64,000 bases of DNA from NCBI RefSeq assembly GCF_004359215.1, contig NC_090614.1, positions 1,897,283 through 1,961,282 of the forward strand, given 5' to 3'. This DNA comes from Bremia lactucae. Taxonomy: Eukaryota > Oomycota > Peronosporomycetes > Peronosporales > Peronosporaceae. The position numbers and the translations under genes were made by a program. This document shows, one piece after another, positions 33,571 through 43,148 of the stretch; the first letter of the stretch is position 1, and every line of letters starts with the position of its first letter. Below the pieces are notes generated by a model that made no database searches, had not been told where the DNA came from, and worked only from the letters and a program-made list of their open reading frames with translations.

Positions 33571-34629
33571 TTAACCGAGCCTAGGTCTTCCCCAGAAGGG
33601 CGCCCCGCATCTACTGGGTATCGACGTTTCCCCGCACCGTACCAGATCTCTGGTATAGGTCGGAGTTGGAGCTCTTTCGGGCTTTACGCAAATTTCGAAG
33701 TGGGCAGGCAGGGCGTAAATGTTTCGTGCATTCGCGCACATAACATCTACGGATGGTCTTATGCTGTTCCACAGCTTGAAGAGCCTCTTCTCCTTCCTCA
33801 ACGAGGCTTATAAACATAGGTTCCGCTCTATTAGACGGAACCCATGTGCTCGAAGAGCTTGTTCGGTAAACAGGCGTGCTAACGCGGGCAGACTTAAAGT
33901 CAAAGTCGGCGCGTAGCGCTATGGCAACTGCCTCTTCGAACGTAGCCGGATGAGATCGGAACAATTCCGTCCGGGCAATGCCTTCATTGAGACCCCCCAT
34001 AAAAAAGGTCACTACAATTGCCTCTTGCACCGGGTCTTGATGCATAGATGCAATGAGAGTTCTCAACTCCTGGACAAAGACCCCCAGGGTTCTTTTACCC
34101 TGCCGAGTCGCTAGGAGTCGTGCTCGCATGCAAAAAGCCTGATCAGGCGGTGCAAACATGCTGGTCACTTGCTGTTTCAGCGAATCCCATGAGGGGAAAG
34201 CGTCGTTTATGGATGTGCTGCACATTAATGCCCACTCTATGGCTCTACCTCCAAGTTTGGACATGGCCATAGCCACATTTGCCTTTCTGGTAAGAACAAG
34301 ACGTAATCAATGGACATTTCCATTTGCTCAATTCAAAAAGGGAGATTTTCTCCCTCTTTTCCCTCATTTTTTTTTACATTTACAGTTAGAGGGCGAGCCC
34401 TCGGCTCTGAGTCAGGTACGGAGATGTACCGGGTAGGCATAGATGCCGCTAAAGGGTCCTGTACCTGACCGATCAGGGAGGCTTTGTACCGCATGAAAGC
34501 TTCAAGCCTTGCATGCAGGACCTCTGGTCCCTGGGAAATAATAAATTCCACGTGCTCAAGCCCGAATAAGATTTTGAGCTTGTCATAAGCGGCGCGTTGC
34601 GCTTCTGACAATTCTGGAACCTCTTTCAC
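33571..34629 (-). pseudogene. gag: GyA2 Gag
   Basis: Minus strand, start [20 protein letters not shown] at 34629, about 45 bp inside the primer binding site. The first frame runs to about 34333 (GKEGENLPF); after a frameshift the capsid frame 34276-33611 has SKLGGRAIEWALMCSTSIND, FVQELRTLIASMHQDPVQEA and FFMGGLNEGIARTELFRSHP. The C-terminal CYVRECTKHLRPACP (about 33720) is a CCHC-like knuckle. Length and order are normal for gypsy Gag, which forms the particle. Confidence 0.85.
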
Positions 34630-34671
34630 TGTCGTAAAAAATAAGTCTTGTAAAGACTCAGGCGTAGGTTG

Positions 34672-35174
34672 ACTACGAGTGCTACCAGGTGTAGCGGAGC
34701 TATCACGCTCCTAAAGTCAGAGAAAGACTCTCAGACTCAGAGAGTCACTTAGTTCTATTGAGCTTATGGGTTTAACAACTCTGGGAGTCGTACATGCTAT
34801 TAAAGCTTAAGGAATCCTAGTTCAAGGGATTCAGGGGTTCGTAAAGCCAAGTGGCAACTAGTGCCCAAGAGGATATACCTTAGAAAGGCTTCTATCTCTT
34901 ACAAATCAATGCGCAAGCCTTAGGAAGGCACTTAACGCTTTAAGATCAATGAGGAACTGCACTTTATTTAATTATTTAAATCTAAAAACCTTACCCTAGC
35001 TAATTTAAAATAGATTTCGGCCCCAGATTTATATCTGGCGGCGACCACATAATTATTGCCCATATTTAATGGGATTTAAGCAACTAACTATTTTAAAATT
35101 AGATAAAGGGTATTTTACCCATTTAGTAAATGTACCACAACAACGGTTCTCCAACCGATGTGTGCCCCATTACA
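34672..35174 (-). repeat. GyA2 5' LTR and primer binding site
   Basis: LTR 35174-34690 on the minus strand, 485 bp, TGTAATGGGGCACACATCGG to CTCCGCTACA. It is followed by CC and TGGTAGCACTCGTAGTC (34688-34672), the primer binding site. The LTR has TG...CA ends and an AT-rich centre. No matching target duplication, because the other end is lost. Confidence 0.88.
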
Positions 35175-35199
35175 CTATCAGCTTAAAGACATGAACTTT

Positions 35200-35644
35200 C
35201 CCTAGTGACCCTGCCAGTTTAGCAGTGGTCAATAAAACTACGTCCTATGACCGACCTCTCGGCGGTATCATAGGCGAGTTTGATGCTAAAAGCGTGAGCG
35301 AGGCTCAACGCTTTTTGATTAAGCGATTAGCCATCACACGAAAAGTCCGTGACGAGATGGCAAGCGCACAGGACAAGCAAAAAGAATATGCTGACCGAAA
35401 TGGTCTCAAAATTAACGAACGCTTTAAAGTGGGTGAAAAAGTACTATTAAGTATTGCTACCCTACCTAAAAATGCAATTTTTGTACTACCTGGAGGTACT
35501 ACGAAGTTGTTGCACCGTTTCATTGGGCCCTTTAAGGTGGTAATAGAGGTTGGTGACTCAAATTATAGGCTCACCCTTCCCTCGTATATAAAGACGCGCC
35601 GTATTTTAAGTGGGTCGTCTGAAACGGTATGTAGACTCAAATGA
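35200..35644 (+). pseudogene. pol: GyD3 integrase C-terminal part
   Basis: Plus-strand frame of 139 codons. VRDEMASAQDKQKEYADRNG, FKVGEKVLLSIATLP and LLHRFIGPFKVVIEVGDSNY with the GPF motif, then LTLPSYIKTRRILSG where other copies read FYVGRLRP. It stops at 35644. No chromodomain is seen downstream. The 5' part of the element is lost next to the GyA2 LTR. The open frame is unusually long for this window, so the copy may be young. Confidence 0.8.
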
Positions 35645-35705
35645 GCCTCATACCCCCATTCGTCGAAGAAGACGATGGTGACGCCGACTGTGAGTCTAGC
35701 GGCGA

Positions 35706-36670
35706 TCAGATGAGGGAGACGGTGAATTTACTTGGTGACTGCCTATGAAAAGGAGCACCAGCTGAGGCCTCTTCGCTAGTCTCAAATGGACTAGCAGAAG
35801 TAGCGTAGTGAGAAGAAACAGGGGGTACAGTACCGCCCATGATTTCTTTCACACGCAAGCGGGCGATATTAATTCGCTGCGACCGCTGTATCATCGCATC
35901 GGAATGCGGATGAATGCGGCGCAAGAATTTCGCCTCGTATTGGTCGGGCGTTTCATTTAAACGCAACACGACCGGGTCTTCCATAATTTAATGACACCAT
36001 AATAGTTTTGAGCATTTAGAAAAGCGCGTTTTTTGAGCGACGCTATTGTCCCGTTTACACGAGGCCATTCAGAGAGAGGGAGCATAAGTGATATGCCACC
36101 CGTCACACAGCCACGTTTAATACGGCTGGCTTGTGACAGCGACTAAGCACATTCACGCGTCGTCGGCGGAGCGTTACGCTCAGAATCCTCTATGTCAGAA
36201 CCATTATGGATAATGGTCTGAGCAAAAGACGGTGTGGTTTTACCCAACGGAGAAGCGGCTGCGCCTTTATGGGCAGCGCTCGCAATAACCGTCGCTGCGC
36301 TATCCAGCGCAGACGACGAGACAGCATTCGTAAGTGTTGCTGTCTCCATGTTATGAGCAATGATAGAAGTTTGGATGGGCAATAATGTGCCATCATCCTT
36401 CCTCGTGAGATCCTTGTCCGCATCATTACTTTGAGGTGACGGCAACGGTCTCGACTCATTGTAGTCGACAATGAGCGACGGATCAACATCCTCACTGATT
36501 AAGTGGGATGAATCCTTAAGCCCCGTTAACGCGACAGCAGCAGTAGCGGTCGGCGTTTCAGCTAAGGCATTGGACGCTGCAGGGCGTGTTAACGCGGCGC
36601 GCGCGCTAAATGCAAGAGTTAGTGGGCGTCTTCGCAGACGACCCTCCAACGTTGCCCATGTAGGTGGCAC
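35706..36670 (-). pseudogene. GyD3 aORF: antisense accessory gene
   Basis: Minus strand, between pol and the 3' LTR, convergent with pol and not overlapping its conserved part. Frame 36670-36143 (175 codons): MPPTWATLEGRLRRRPLTL, an Ala-rich stretch (SNALAETPTATAAVALTGL) and SEDVDPSLIVDYNESRPLPS with acidic and Ser-rich sequence. After a 160-bp break, MEDPVVLRLNETPDQYEAKF and IQRSQRINIARLRVKEIMGG (35984-35706). The second part resembles the VLFLNETRSENEVSFEN block of GyA. This is the cleanest case, because the plus frame opposite it has many stops. No known domain. Confidence 0.6.
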
Positions 36671-36802
36671 CTTTGGCGCCGTGTATGAAAACAGAGGTCG
36701 CTAGAGTGAATCAGAGACTTAGCGGCGCGTCAAGCAGCATAGTTCTTCCTTCCACTTTATCGAAGTTTAAAATGTAACTTCGTTCTTTAAGGGAGTGGAT
36801 AG

Positions 36803-37333
36803 TGTAACTGGCTAAAGTTGCCCTAATGTTACACAGTCCCCGTTAAATACACTTGGTGTACTCAAGGGGATGGTCAATTTCTTAAATAAAGTAATTAGAC
36901 CCACCACTTGAGTGTGGTTCACATTTGTGACCAACCCTTGTGTATGTGATGCACATAGGTGCATTCACATTAGGAGGGATGTCGCCTAGCGTCATCCGTT
37001 ACGCGAGATATATAGAGATACGCTCGCAAAACATATTAGTGTAATCAATAGAGATGACAGTTCAATTTGGTAAAAATTGGAATTTATATTTAATGCGATT
37101 ATATTTAAATCGGTCTCAAACTACTTTCTACTTATCAAGTGCGCACGAGGAGTCGAATCACCGCTCCCGTGACGACACGTTTACCAGAGTACCTAGTGCG
37201 TTGGATGAGGTCGCTAAGGCGCCCACCACAATTACCTCACGGCACACGAAATTAGACGGTCAAACAGCTTCTCCGCTGCGCTAGGGTGTGTGCTTAAGTA
37301 GAGCGTGCCCCCATAAAGACTTGCCCACCTACA
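36803..37333 (+). repeat. GyD3 3' LTR
   Basis: Starts TGTAACTGGC after the purine run AAGGGAGTGGATAG and ends GCCCACCTACA (37333), 531 bp. The 3' half matches the GyD1 LTR read on the opposite strand (GGATGAGGTCGCTAAGGCG, GCTAGGGTGTGTGCTTAAGT). Confidence 0.7.
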
Positions 37334-37740
37334 ACTTTCAACTTAAGAAGTGCGCACGTGAAGACGGATTACCGCTTCCGTGACGACACTTGTACTAAAG
37401 TACTTAGCTCGTTGGGTGAGGTCGCTTAGGGGCCCACCAACAATCTCACTGCACGTGTGAGAAGACGGTCAAACCGCCTTCTCACTGTGCCTAAAGGTGT
37501 GTGCGTAAGTAGAGCGTGGCTGCTATAGTAGCACCTGTCTACACCCACCCTTGTGTCTTAATGTGCTTTCGCATTTAAGGGGATCAAGACATCATCTGCG
37601 ATTTAAAAAAGTAAGCTCGCCATGCAGGAATACACATCTACAGATGGCATCCAATCATTGGATAAAGTTTATATTTAATTACATTTGGTTTAAATATATT
37701 TCCCTAGTCGAACGTGAATAAAACAGTGTCTAGTTTTAAT
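37334..37740 (+). repeat. Extra partial GyD LTR units in tandem
   Basis: The 3' half of the LTR is repeated at 37347-37543 (AAGTGCGCACGTGAAGACGG to CCTGTCTACA), about 210 bp after the first copy at 37137-37333. Sequence resembling the 5' half (ACCCTTGTGT, then TTTATATTTAATTACATTTGG) follows to about 37700. So one and a half to two more LTR lengths lie in tandem, diverged by roughly 20 percent. Confidence 0.6.
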
Positions 37741-37789
37741 CTAGCCACATCATTTGTCAAAAGGATCCAAAAAGACGAGTGAAGGTATT

Positions 37790-38853
37790 CTACTTTCATA
37801 CTTCACTCCTACTTAGTGGCTTGCACTTCATTTGCTGCATCATTGGGGACAAAATAATACTTTTATTGTTGCCTAAATTGTTTATCGGGCATATAAATCT
37901 AAAATTCCCTTGCGGATCTCCAATATCAATGACGCTATTATAGGATACTTCTTGTCCTCAAAACTGCATCTCATGCTTTACGCGCAAGTAAAAATATCGT
38001 TTGCCTTGCAAAAGGATATATGGAGCTTTGATTTCTCGTGGTGAAGCGTGTGTCGACACAATATTGGTTAAAACGCAACTTTTTAAAATGGCTGTGTCAT
38101 CACTCCCGGGGCTAACTATATTTTGGTGTTGTCGCATGGTGTTAAGTCATCTGGTCGCTCAATCGTCGCATGAATACCCAATTTTCTCTTCCAGATGATT
38201 TCAATTATCGATGAGCGTGATGTATATATTTGAAATTTCGTTTCTGCAGCTGGTGGTAAAAACATGGTCTTAATTAATCTGAACTTTTTTCCAGCTCAAT
38301 GCTTGCGATGCGAAATAACGCATGAATGTCGCATCCATTTCCGAACAGTCCAAGAAAGTTGCTGGAAGTTTTTTTTACGGCATCTCGATTAGTTGTCGGC
38401 TTGCTTCCGATATTGTGACCACAGCAATTGTTGAGCTTGTACAATGGTTCGATATGACATTACTTTATATCTTAATGGCGCAATGAGTCTATTAAATACC
38501 TAAGCACGTGATATTGGCTGCAAAATATTCAATATGTTGTGCTTTGTCTTATTTGTTAAGCAAACGTGTCGTTAATTTTCGTGCAAAAAGAAGCCATCAT
38601 ATTTATATGAATCAGATGCCGGCTCTATTTGTCGCAACGAAAAAGTCAAGATTTCCACGTGTCCTACGCTAAAAGGCTTTATCTCCGTCCAGGAACGGGA
38701 GGATGTCGTCCCGCTCACGTCTTGTCCATAAAAGTGGATTCGCGCATGCCAGCGCATCACGTTATCCGCTCGTTCTTTTTTTAAGAAACTTCGGTTGGGG
38801 GAGGCACAAATTGCTAAACAGTGACATTCTTGTATGATAAACAGGACTGTCAT
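37790..38853 (-). pseudogene. Decayed protein-coding gene of unknown identity
   Basis: Minus strand, next to the effector gene and outside recognisable elements. A 93-codon frame at 38853-38572 (MRWHARIHFYGQDVSGTTSS, WTEIKPFSVGHVEILTFSLR), then coherent pieces in shifting frames: MFLPPAAETKFQIYTSRSSI with IEIIWKRKLGIHATIERPDD (38310-38110) and APYILLQGKRYFYLRVKHEM with IDIGDPQGNFRFICP (38040-37870). The pieces read like one degraded gene of about 1 kb. I cannot name the family; a domesticated or single-copy host gene and an unknown transposon are both possible. Confidence 0.4.
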
Positions 38854-39194
38854 GTCTACTCTTTATCTATCATAAGATATTTATTGCCCGATAGCCACTG
38901 CAAACTAACAAAGCCTATGGTCACCGCACAGTCAGGTCCCCCATTCTATTTCAAGCAAGATAAATGGTATTGGATCTTCCACCTGATCGGAGTTTTTCGA
39001 AAGTCTCGTTATATTAGCTCATACTTGCTATTGTTAGCGTCACTATCCCTTACAACTTGCATAAAAAATCTAATCTTTTTCGCATTAGGTCTACTGCGAC
39101 AAGGCTACCACCACTTCATTGGTGGCAATCGATTGCATGACTCGTCTAATTTTAATTTTTGTTTTCAAGAGACCGCTACAGTTTTAATTGGAGC

Positions 39195-39210
39195 GAGTCA
39201 TTATCATTTT
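39195..39210 (+). promoter_or_regulatory. Oomycete Inr plus FPR core promoter match
   Basis: GAGTCATTATCATTTT fits the known oomycete core promoter (Inr with flanking region, consensus GCTCATTYYNCAWTTT) at nearly every fixed position. It lies 48 bp ahead of the effector ATG, a usual distance for a short oomycete 5' UTR. Confidence 0.6.
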
Positions 39211-39257
39211 GCTTCCGTCTCAGTAAGATCTCTTTCTTTCTTATTTCAACGAGCGAC

Positions 39258-39683
39258 ATGGTGCGTATGCTCCTGATTAGCAGTATTTTTGTGTCTGCGA
39301 TTTCCCTCGGAGATTCGAGTGCTTTCCTCGTAGCCGCTAATATAGAGCAGGAAATGCGTGACACAATCCCAGTCGCGCCAGTTGCTAGATACCTGAAAGC
39401 TGGAGAACTGCGCAAATCTGCGAAATCTGAGGAGAGAATGTTTTCCAGCTCCAAACTATTCAAATTCTCCAAAGAAGACGAGAAGTTGTTCCAAGAAGCC
39501 GCGAAAGAGATTACTGATACAGCTTCAACCGCAAAAGGAGCTACAAGCAAATCAGAGACTGTAAAAAGAGAGATAGACCCAGTTGAAAAAACAATGGCAG
39601 CAAAAAGAAGAAAAAGAGCCGATGCAAGAAAGAGAATAGATCTTGAAAATGGCATGGAAAAGCTCAATACAGATGACAACTAA
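39258..39683 (+). CDS. Candidate secreted RXLR-EER type effector (RXLK variant)
   Basis: 141 residues, intact. The start at 39258 is chosen over the upstream in-frame ATG at 39159 because it puts the hydrophobic stretch MLLISSIFVSAISLG at the very N-terminus as a signal peptide (likely cut near residue 22-27) and lies just after the Inr element. RYLK at residues 44-47 and SEER at 57-60 match the RXLR-dEER translocation region in position and spacing, with Lys for the last Arg. The C-terminal 80 residues are Lys/Glu-rich and probably disordered, lack W/Y/L repeat motifs, and hold a basic cluster KRRKRADARKR (about residues 119-129) that could be a nuclear localisation signal. Such proteins act inside plant cells. 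Target unknown. Confidence 0.72.
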   Translation: MVRMLLISSIFVSAISLGDSSAFLVAANIEQEMRDTIPVAPVARYLKAGELRKSAKSEERMFSSSKLFKFSKEDEKLFQEAAKEITDTASTAKGATSKSETVKREIDPVEKTMAAKRRKRADARKRIDLENGMEKLNTDDN

Positions 39684-40122
39684 AAGGATAATACAAACAA
39701 CAATGATGCTACGTAATTTAATGTTGATGTATTAATTAAATCTGTAAGCGTCAAATTTTACTTGACATTTAAAAGCTATTGAAGTAGTACACTCCGAATT
39801 ATTTCTGGTTGTCAATTTCGTCAATTTGTTAATTGCGCTGGAGCATATGTTAGGTGAATACGGGGTAATTTCTTAAAGGCATTCAGGTCATATTTAAAAA
39901 GCCCTGTAAGTACATTGTAATGGTGTTTCCGTTTCATAAATATTATTTTCGGTAAGAGGAATAATAAATACGATTTCCTTTAAGAGAAAATCAATAGATT
40001 TTTTGGTCTTTTATCAAATTCGACTTAACAGTTCCAATATTACCAATTTTGGTAATATTGACGCGATAAGACAGTGATTCTTTTAATTGGTTGATTTTAG
40101 TTTGAATCAACCGATCTACACG
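39684..40122. other. Effector 3' flank with palindromes
   Basis: AT-rich, no gene. Contains a perfect 26-bp palindrome at 40035-40060 (arms CAATATTACCAA, 2-bp centre) and a second inverted repeat GGTTGATT...AATCAACC at 40088-40111. Either could fold as a hairpin in the transcript. GyG2 begins at 40123. Confidence 0.5.
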
Positions 40123-40560
40123 TGTAACGGGGTGTATCGTTACAAGAAAATTAACACTTTAAGGTTGTTAATTGTATATTATCTAAAAGGTAGAGAATAT
40201 TTGGAGAATATATCTTTACGTGGTAATTTCCTAAAAGCTTATCTATTGGTAGATATACACCATTATATCTACTTTCTCCGCGGTCCAGTCAGCGCTGGAC
40301 GCACGCAAAAGAAAAAGACAGATAAGACTTCATTACATGTTTTGTATTAGTTTAAAATTAATTTAGTACTTAATAGACAGAAGCAGAAGAACTTAATTAT
40401 ATTAAATACGGTTTTATCAACCTCTTTTAAGCAAGTGCTATAAAGAGAGTCTTCCTTTGCACGTACTAGGTGCGTGAACTGACGTGAGGCACCACTCGCA
40501 CCGAGGCAGTGCGAAGTGGACTTTTATTGAAACAGTACAAGTCAGTAGTGCTCCGTTACA
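40123..40560 (+). repeat. GyG2 5' LTR
   Basis: 438 bp, TGTAACGGGGTGTATCGTTACA... (first 20 bases: TGTAACGGGGTGTATCGTTA) to GTGCTCCGTTACA. The inverted TGTAACG/CGTTACA ends are those of other GyG LTRs. It differs from the 3' LTR at many positions and in small indels, so the insertion is old. Confidence 0.92.
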
Positions 40561-40599
40561 CCTGGTAGCACTTTGTAGTTCGTCCGTTTCGCGTGATAG

Positions 40600-41715
40600 C
40601 TACTCCTTTCTAAGTGACATAGAAAGGAGTGCGGTCAAACGAATGAGTTCGACCGTAGGGAACGATGCCATCTTGGCCATGCTGTCCGATTTTGACAAAG
40701 ATGCCCTCTATTTATCATCGCCAAGTTCATACACATGAACATGACGAGGCGAAGGAGAAGGTAGCCTTGCTTAATCCGCAAGGCTCTCAACAGGCAGAAT
40801 TGTTGAGGTTACAACAAGTACAGAACCCTGTACCTGGGATGACGCACACGCGTCGTCCGGAAACCTGAAAGATTGACATCTCTAAGTATAGGGGAGTCGA
40901 AGAAGACTCTCTCTTGAGATGGTTTGTCGAGTTGGACGATGCATTAAGGGCACGTCACATCGTCGACGAGCAAATGCAAGTCGCATTCGCTCAATCAGAT
41001 TAGGCAGGTCGCTCCAAAACTTGGGCATTGAGCCTTACGTTGCGCGACCCATACGTCTTTGGGTCGCTATAGGCTTTTAAAGCCCGGCTCAAACAGACGT
41101 TTGAACCGCCAAGGGCTGAGTTCAGAGCTCGTTCAGAGCTTCTGAAACTTAAGCAAGGCAAGCGTGATGTTCACGCATATTTTCAGCACATACGACTCTT
41201 AGCGAGTTGTATAACAAATAACATAGTCCAAGAACACACGTTGATTACGGTGTTCATGCAAGGTCTTACGGATGGTCCCGTAAAGACCCACCTGTTCCGC
41301 TTGGGACTGGATACGCTTCAAGAAGCAACATCCGTTGCGGAATAGAAGGATTTTAAGCTTGAGACAGGCTTAAGCTAGTTCGTCATCGTATCGTCCTCCA
41401 TGACGACACGATTTAGGAGGTCCAGAACCCATGGACCTTTCCTATGTCGAAAGCGAGAAACCTCGCTTTTCGAATAATAAGCGATCGCAGAAATGCCATC
41501 GCTGCCAAAAATTGGGACATTACGCTCATGAGTGTAGTGCCCCACGTCCAGCACCAAAAGGTACTGAACGTAATTTTGGATCGTATGCCAAAAAGGGCAA
41601 CGGTCGCGGATCCGACGTTGTTGCGAAATCGCAACAGCGAGGCGGACCGCCAAAAAATGGACGGGGTCAGTAGGGGCGCAACGCCCTACTGATCCAGCAA
41701 CCTCAAGAGAATTTG
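40600..41715 (+). pseudogene. gag: GyG2 Gag
   Basis: Gag read in several frames: MSSTVGNDAILAMLS (40643), a Gln-rich stretch, RARSELLKLKQGKRDVHAYF (41127-41180), FMQGLTDGPVKTHLFRLGLD (about 41255-41310) and a canonical knuckle CHRCQKLGHYAHEC (41493-41534), followed by GNGRGSDVVAKSQQRGGPPK. About 350 residues would be expected. At least three stops and two frameshifts. It forms the particle in intact relatives. Confidence 0.85.
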
Positions 41716-43148
41716 CAAATCTCTTGACAAAAGTTGCTCCAGACACACAATCATTATGTGTCTCTGCACCTGGTGATGAGGTATCACTCATCACCTTGAA
41801 GTTGAAGGTGACAAATGATTTGTCACTTACAGCCCTAGTGGACTGCGGAGCGTCGAATAACTTTATTCGTCGCCAGTCACTAGAGGGTCGTAGTCTCAAA
41901 TATGTTGAGCGCGACATCCCTCCAACGAGGATGACGGTGCGTCTAGGGACAGGCATATCGATAATAGTAATGAAACGCGTAGTGAAATTTCACTACACGT
42001 TAAGAGATTAAAAATATGGTGATGATTTCATCGTACTGTATTTGGATGACAAATTCTATGTCATCCTTGGTCCACCTTGGCTCAGAAAATATGAGCCAAG
42101 AACCAGCTGGCAGTACTGACCCGTAAAGATGCCTGGCACTTGTTCATCAGATGGCCATCTGATGAACGTTTTGGAGCGTCCACAAGCGTGTGGATGTACT
42201 ACGAGTGAGTGCGATGGCCTCACTTGTGGTACAGACGTTACTACGACTCAACACGATCACAGTGTGATTATTAATCACCCTGTGGAGTCAGCTGCCGGCA
42301 GCTGTGCGAATGCACAGGCAGCGCCGAAGATCCACCACTCGAATAAGTCGAGTGAATTGAGACATGAATGTACGCCTAGCGGGCGACATTCAAAGAAGAT
42401 ACCGGTTGTCCGAATTGGACAACACGATGATTCTAGGTCGAGTAGAGAGTCGACCGTAGAGGACCCGATGTGATAGCGCAATCACAGTCAAAAGACGTTA
42501 AGGGAATAAGTCCCCAAGACTGGAGGAGAAATCTCCTCTAATAGTTAATGCTGAAGGGACTAGACTTCAGCATCCCGAGACGTTGATCCCTCGGCAGCCT
42601 GTGGATAAATCTCACGAAGAAACCGAGACATTGAATGTCTTGGTTAATGACGGATCAAGAGTAGGCTCATACTCTTGATCTGTATGCGCCTCCGAAGCTA
42701 ACTTCGGATTTAACTCAATTACTAACCCAGGAACCCAAGCGGTTCTTGAAATATCTGCATAGCGGTAAAACCAAGCAGATCTGCGTACTTGTTACAGAGG
42801 ACGTATACGTAACCGATATTCGGTCAGCATAATTTTTGCAGAGAACGAACGGATTCTCAGCAGCTTATCGATGGACGAAAGTATCCTCGATGTGAATTCT
42901 AGGATTGAGAGATATACAAATCAATCCTAAAAGTCACTTAAGACAAATCCTTTATACGAGGATTTGATTGAATATAGGGATGTATTCCCTGAAATATATC
43001 CATGCGAGTTGCCTAAGGATAAAGGCACTCGACATGAGATCGAGCTCAAACCGGGCTCGAAGTACTGTGTCATGAAGCAGTGGCCACTGCCTCGTGAACA
43101 AGTACTTGCGATCGATAAATTCTTACCAATCGAGTAAAAGCGGGCCAC
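41716..43148 (+). pseudogene. pol: GyG2 protease and pre-RT spacer
   Basis: VDCGASNNFIRRQSL (about 41838-41882) is the retropepsin D-C-G motif, followed by PPTRMTVRLGTGISI and a stop near 42010. The spacer up to KPGSKYC (about 43070) contains the same stops as GyG1 from about 41905 onward, where the two copies look identical. Shared stops mean the sequence was already dead when it was copied between them. Confidence 0.75.

Larger units (their letters stand above)
28575..35174 (-). mobile_element. GyA2: Ty3/gypsy chromodomain element, minus strand
   Basis: Right end is a full 5' LTR with primer binding site. Gag, protease, spacer, RT, RNase H, integrase, chromodomain and the antisense aORF follow leftward in normal order. 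The 3' LTR and aORF N-terminus are lost at 28575, where GyG1 ends. It is the best reference for gene order in GyA1, which carries an inversion. Confidence 0.88.

Noticed and set aside
36190..36495. 101-codon Arg/Met/Leu-rich minus frame inside the GyD3 aORF
   Set aside because: Out-of-frame overlap of the 175-codon aORF; skewed composition typical of a shifted frame.
38821..39276. 151-codon plus-strand frame ahead of the effector
   Set aside because: Runs across the effector promoter and start in another frame; composition is low-complexity Leu/Ser/Phe and no motif is seen.
39176..39679. 167-codon minus-strand frame opposite the effector
   Set aside because: It overlaps the effector almost fully, is Leu/Ser-rich as expected from the complement of a Lys/Glu-rich frame, and has no promoter match; the plus frame has signal peptide, RXLK and EER.
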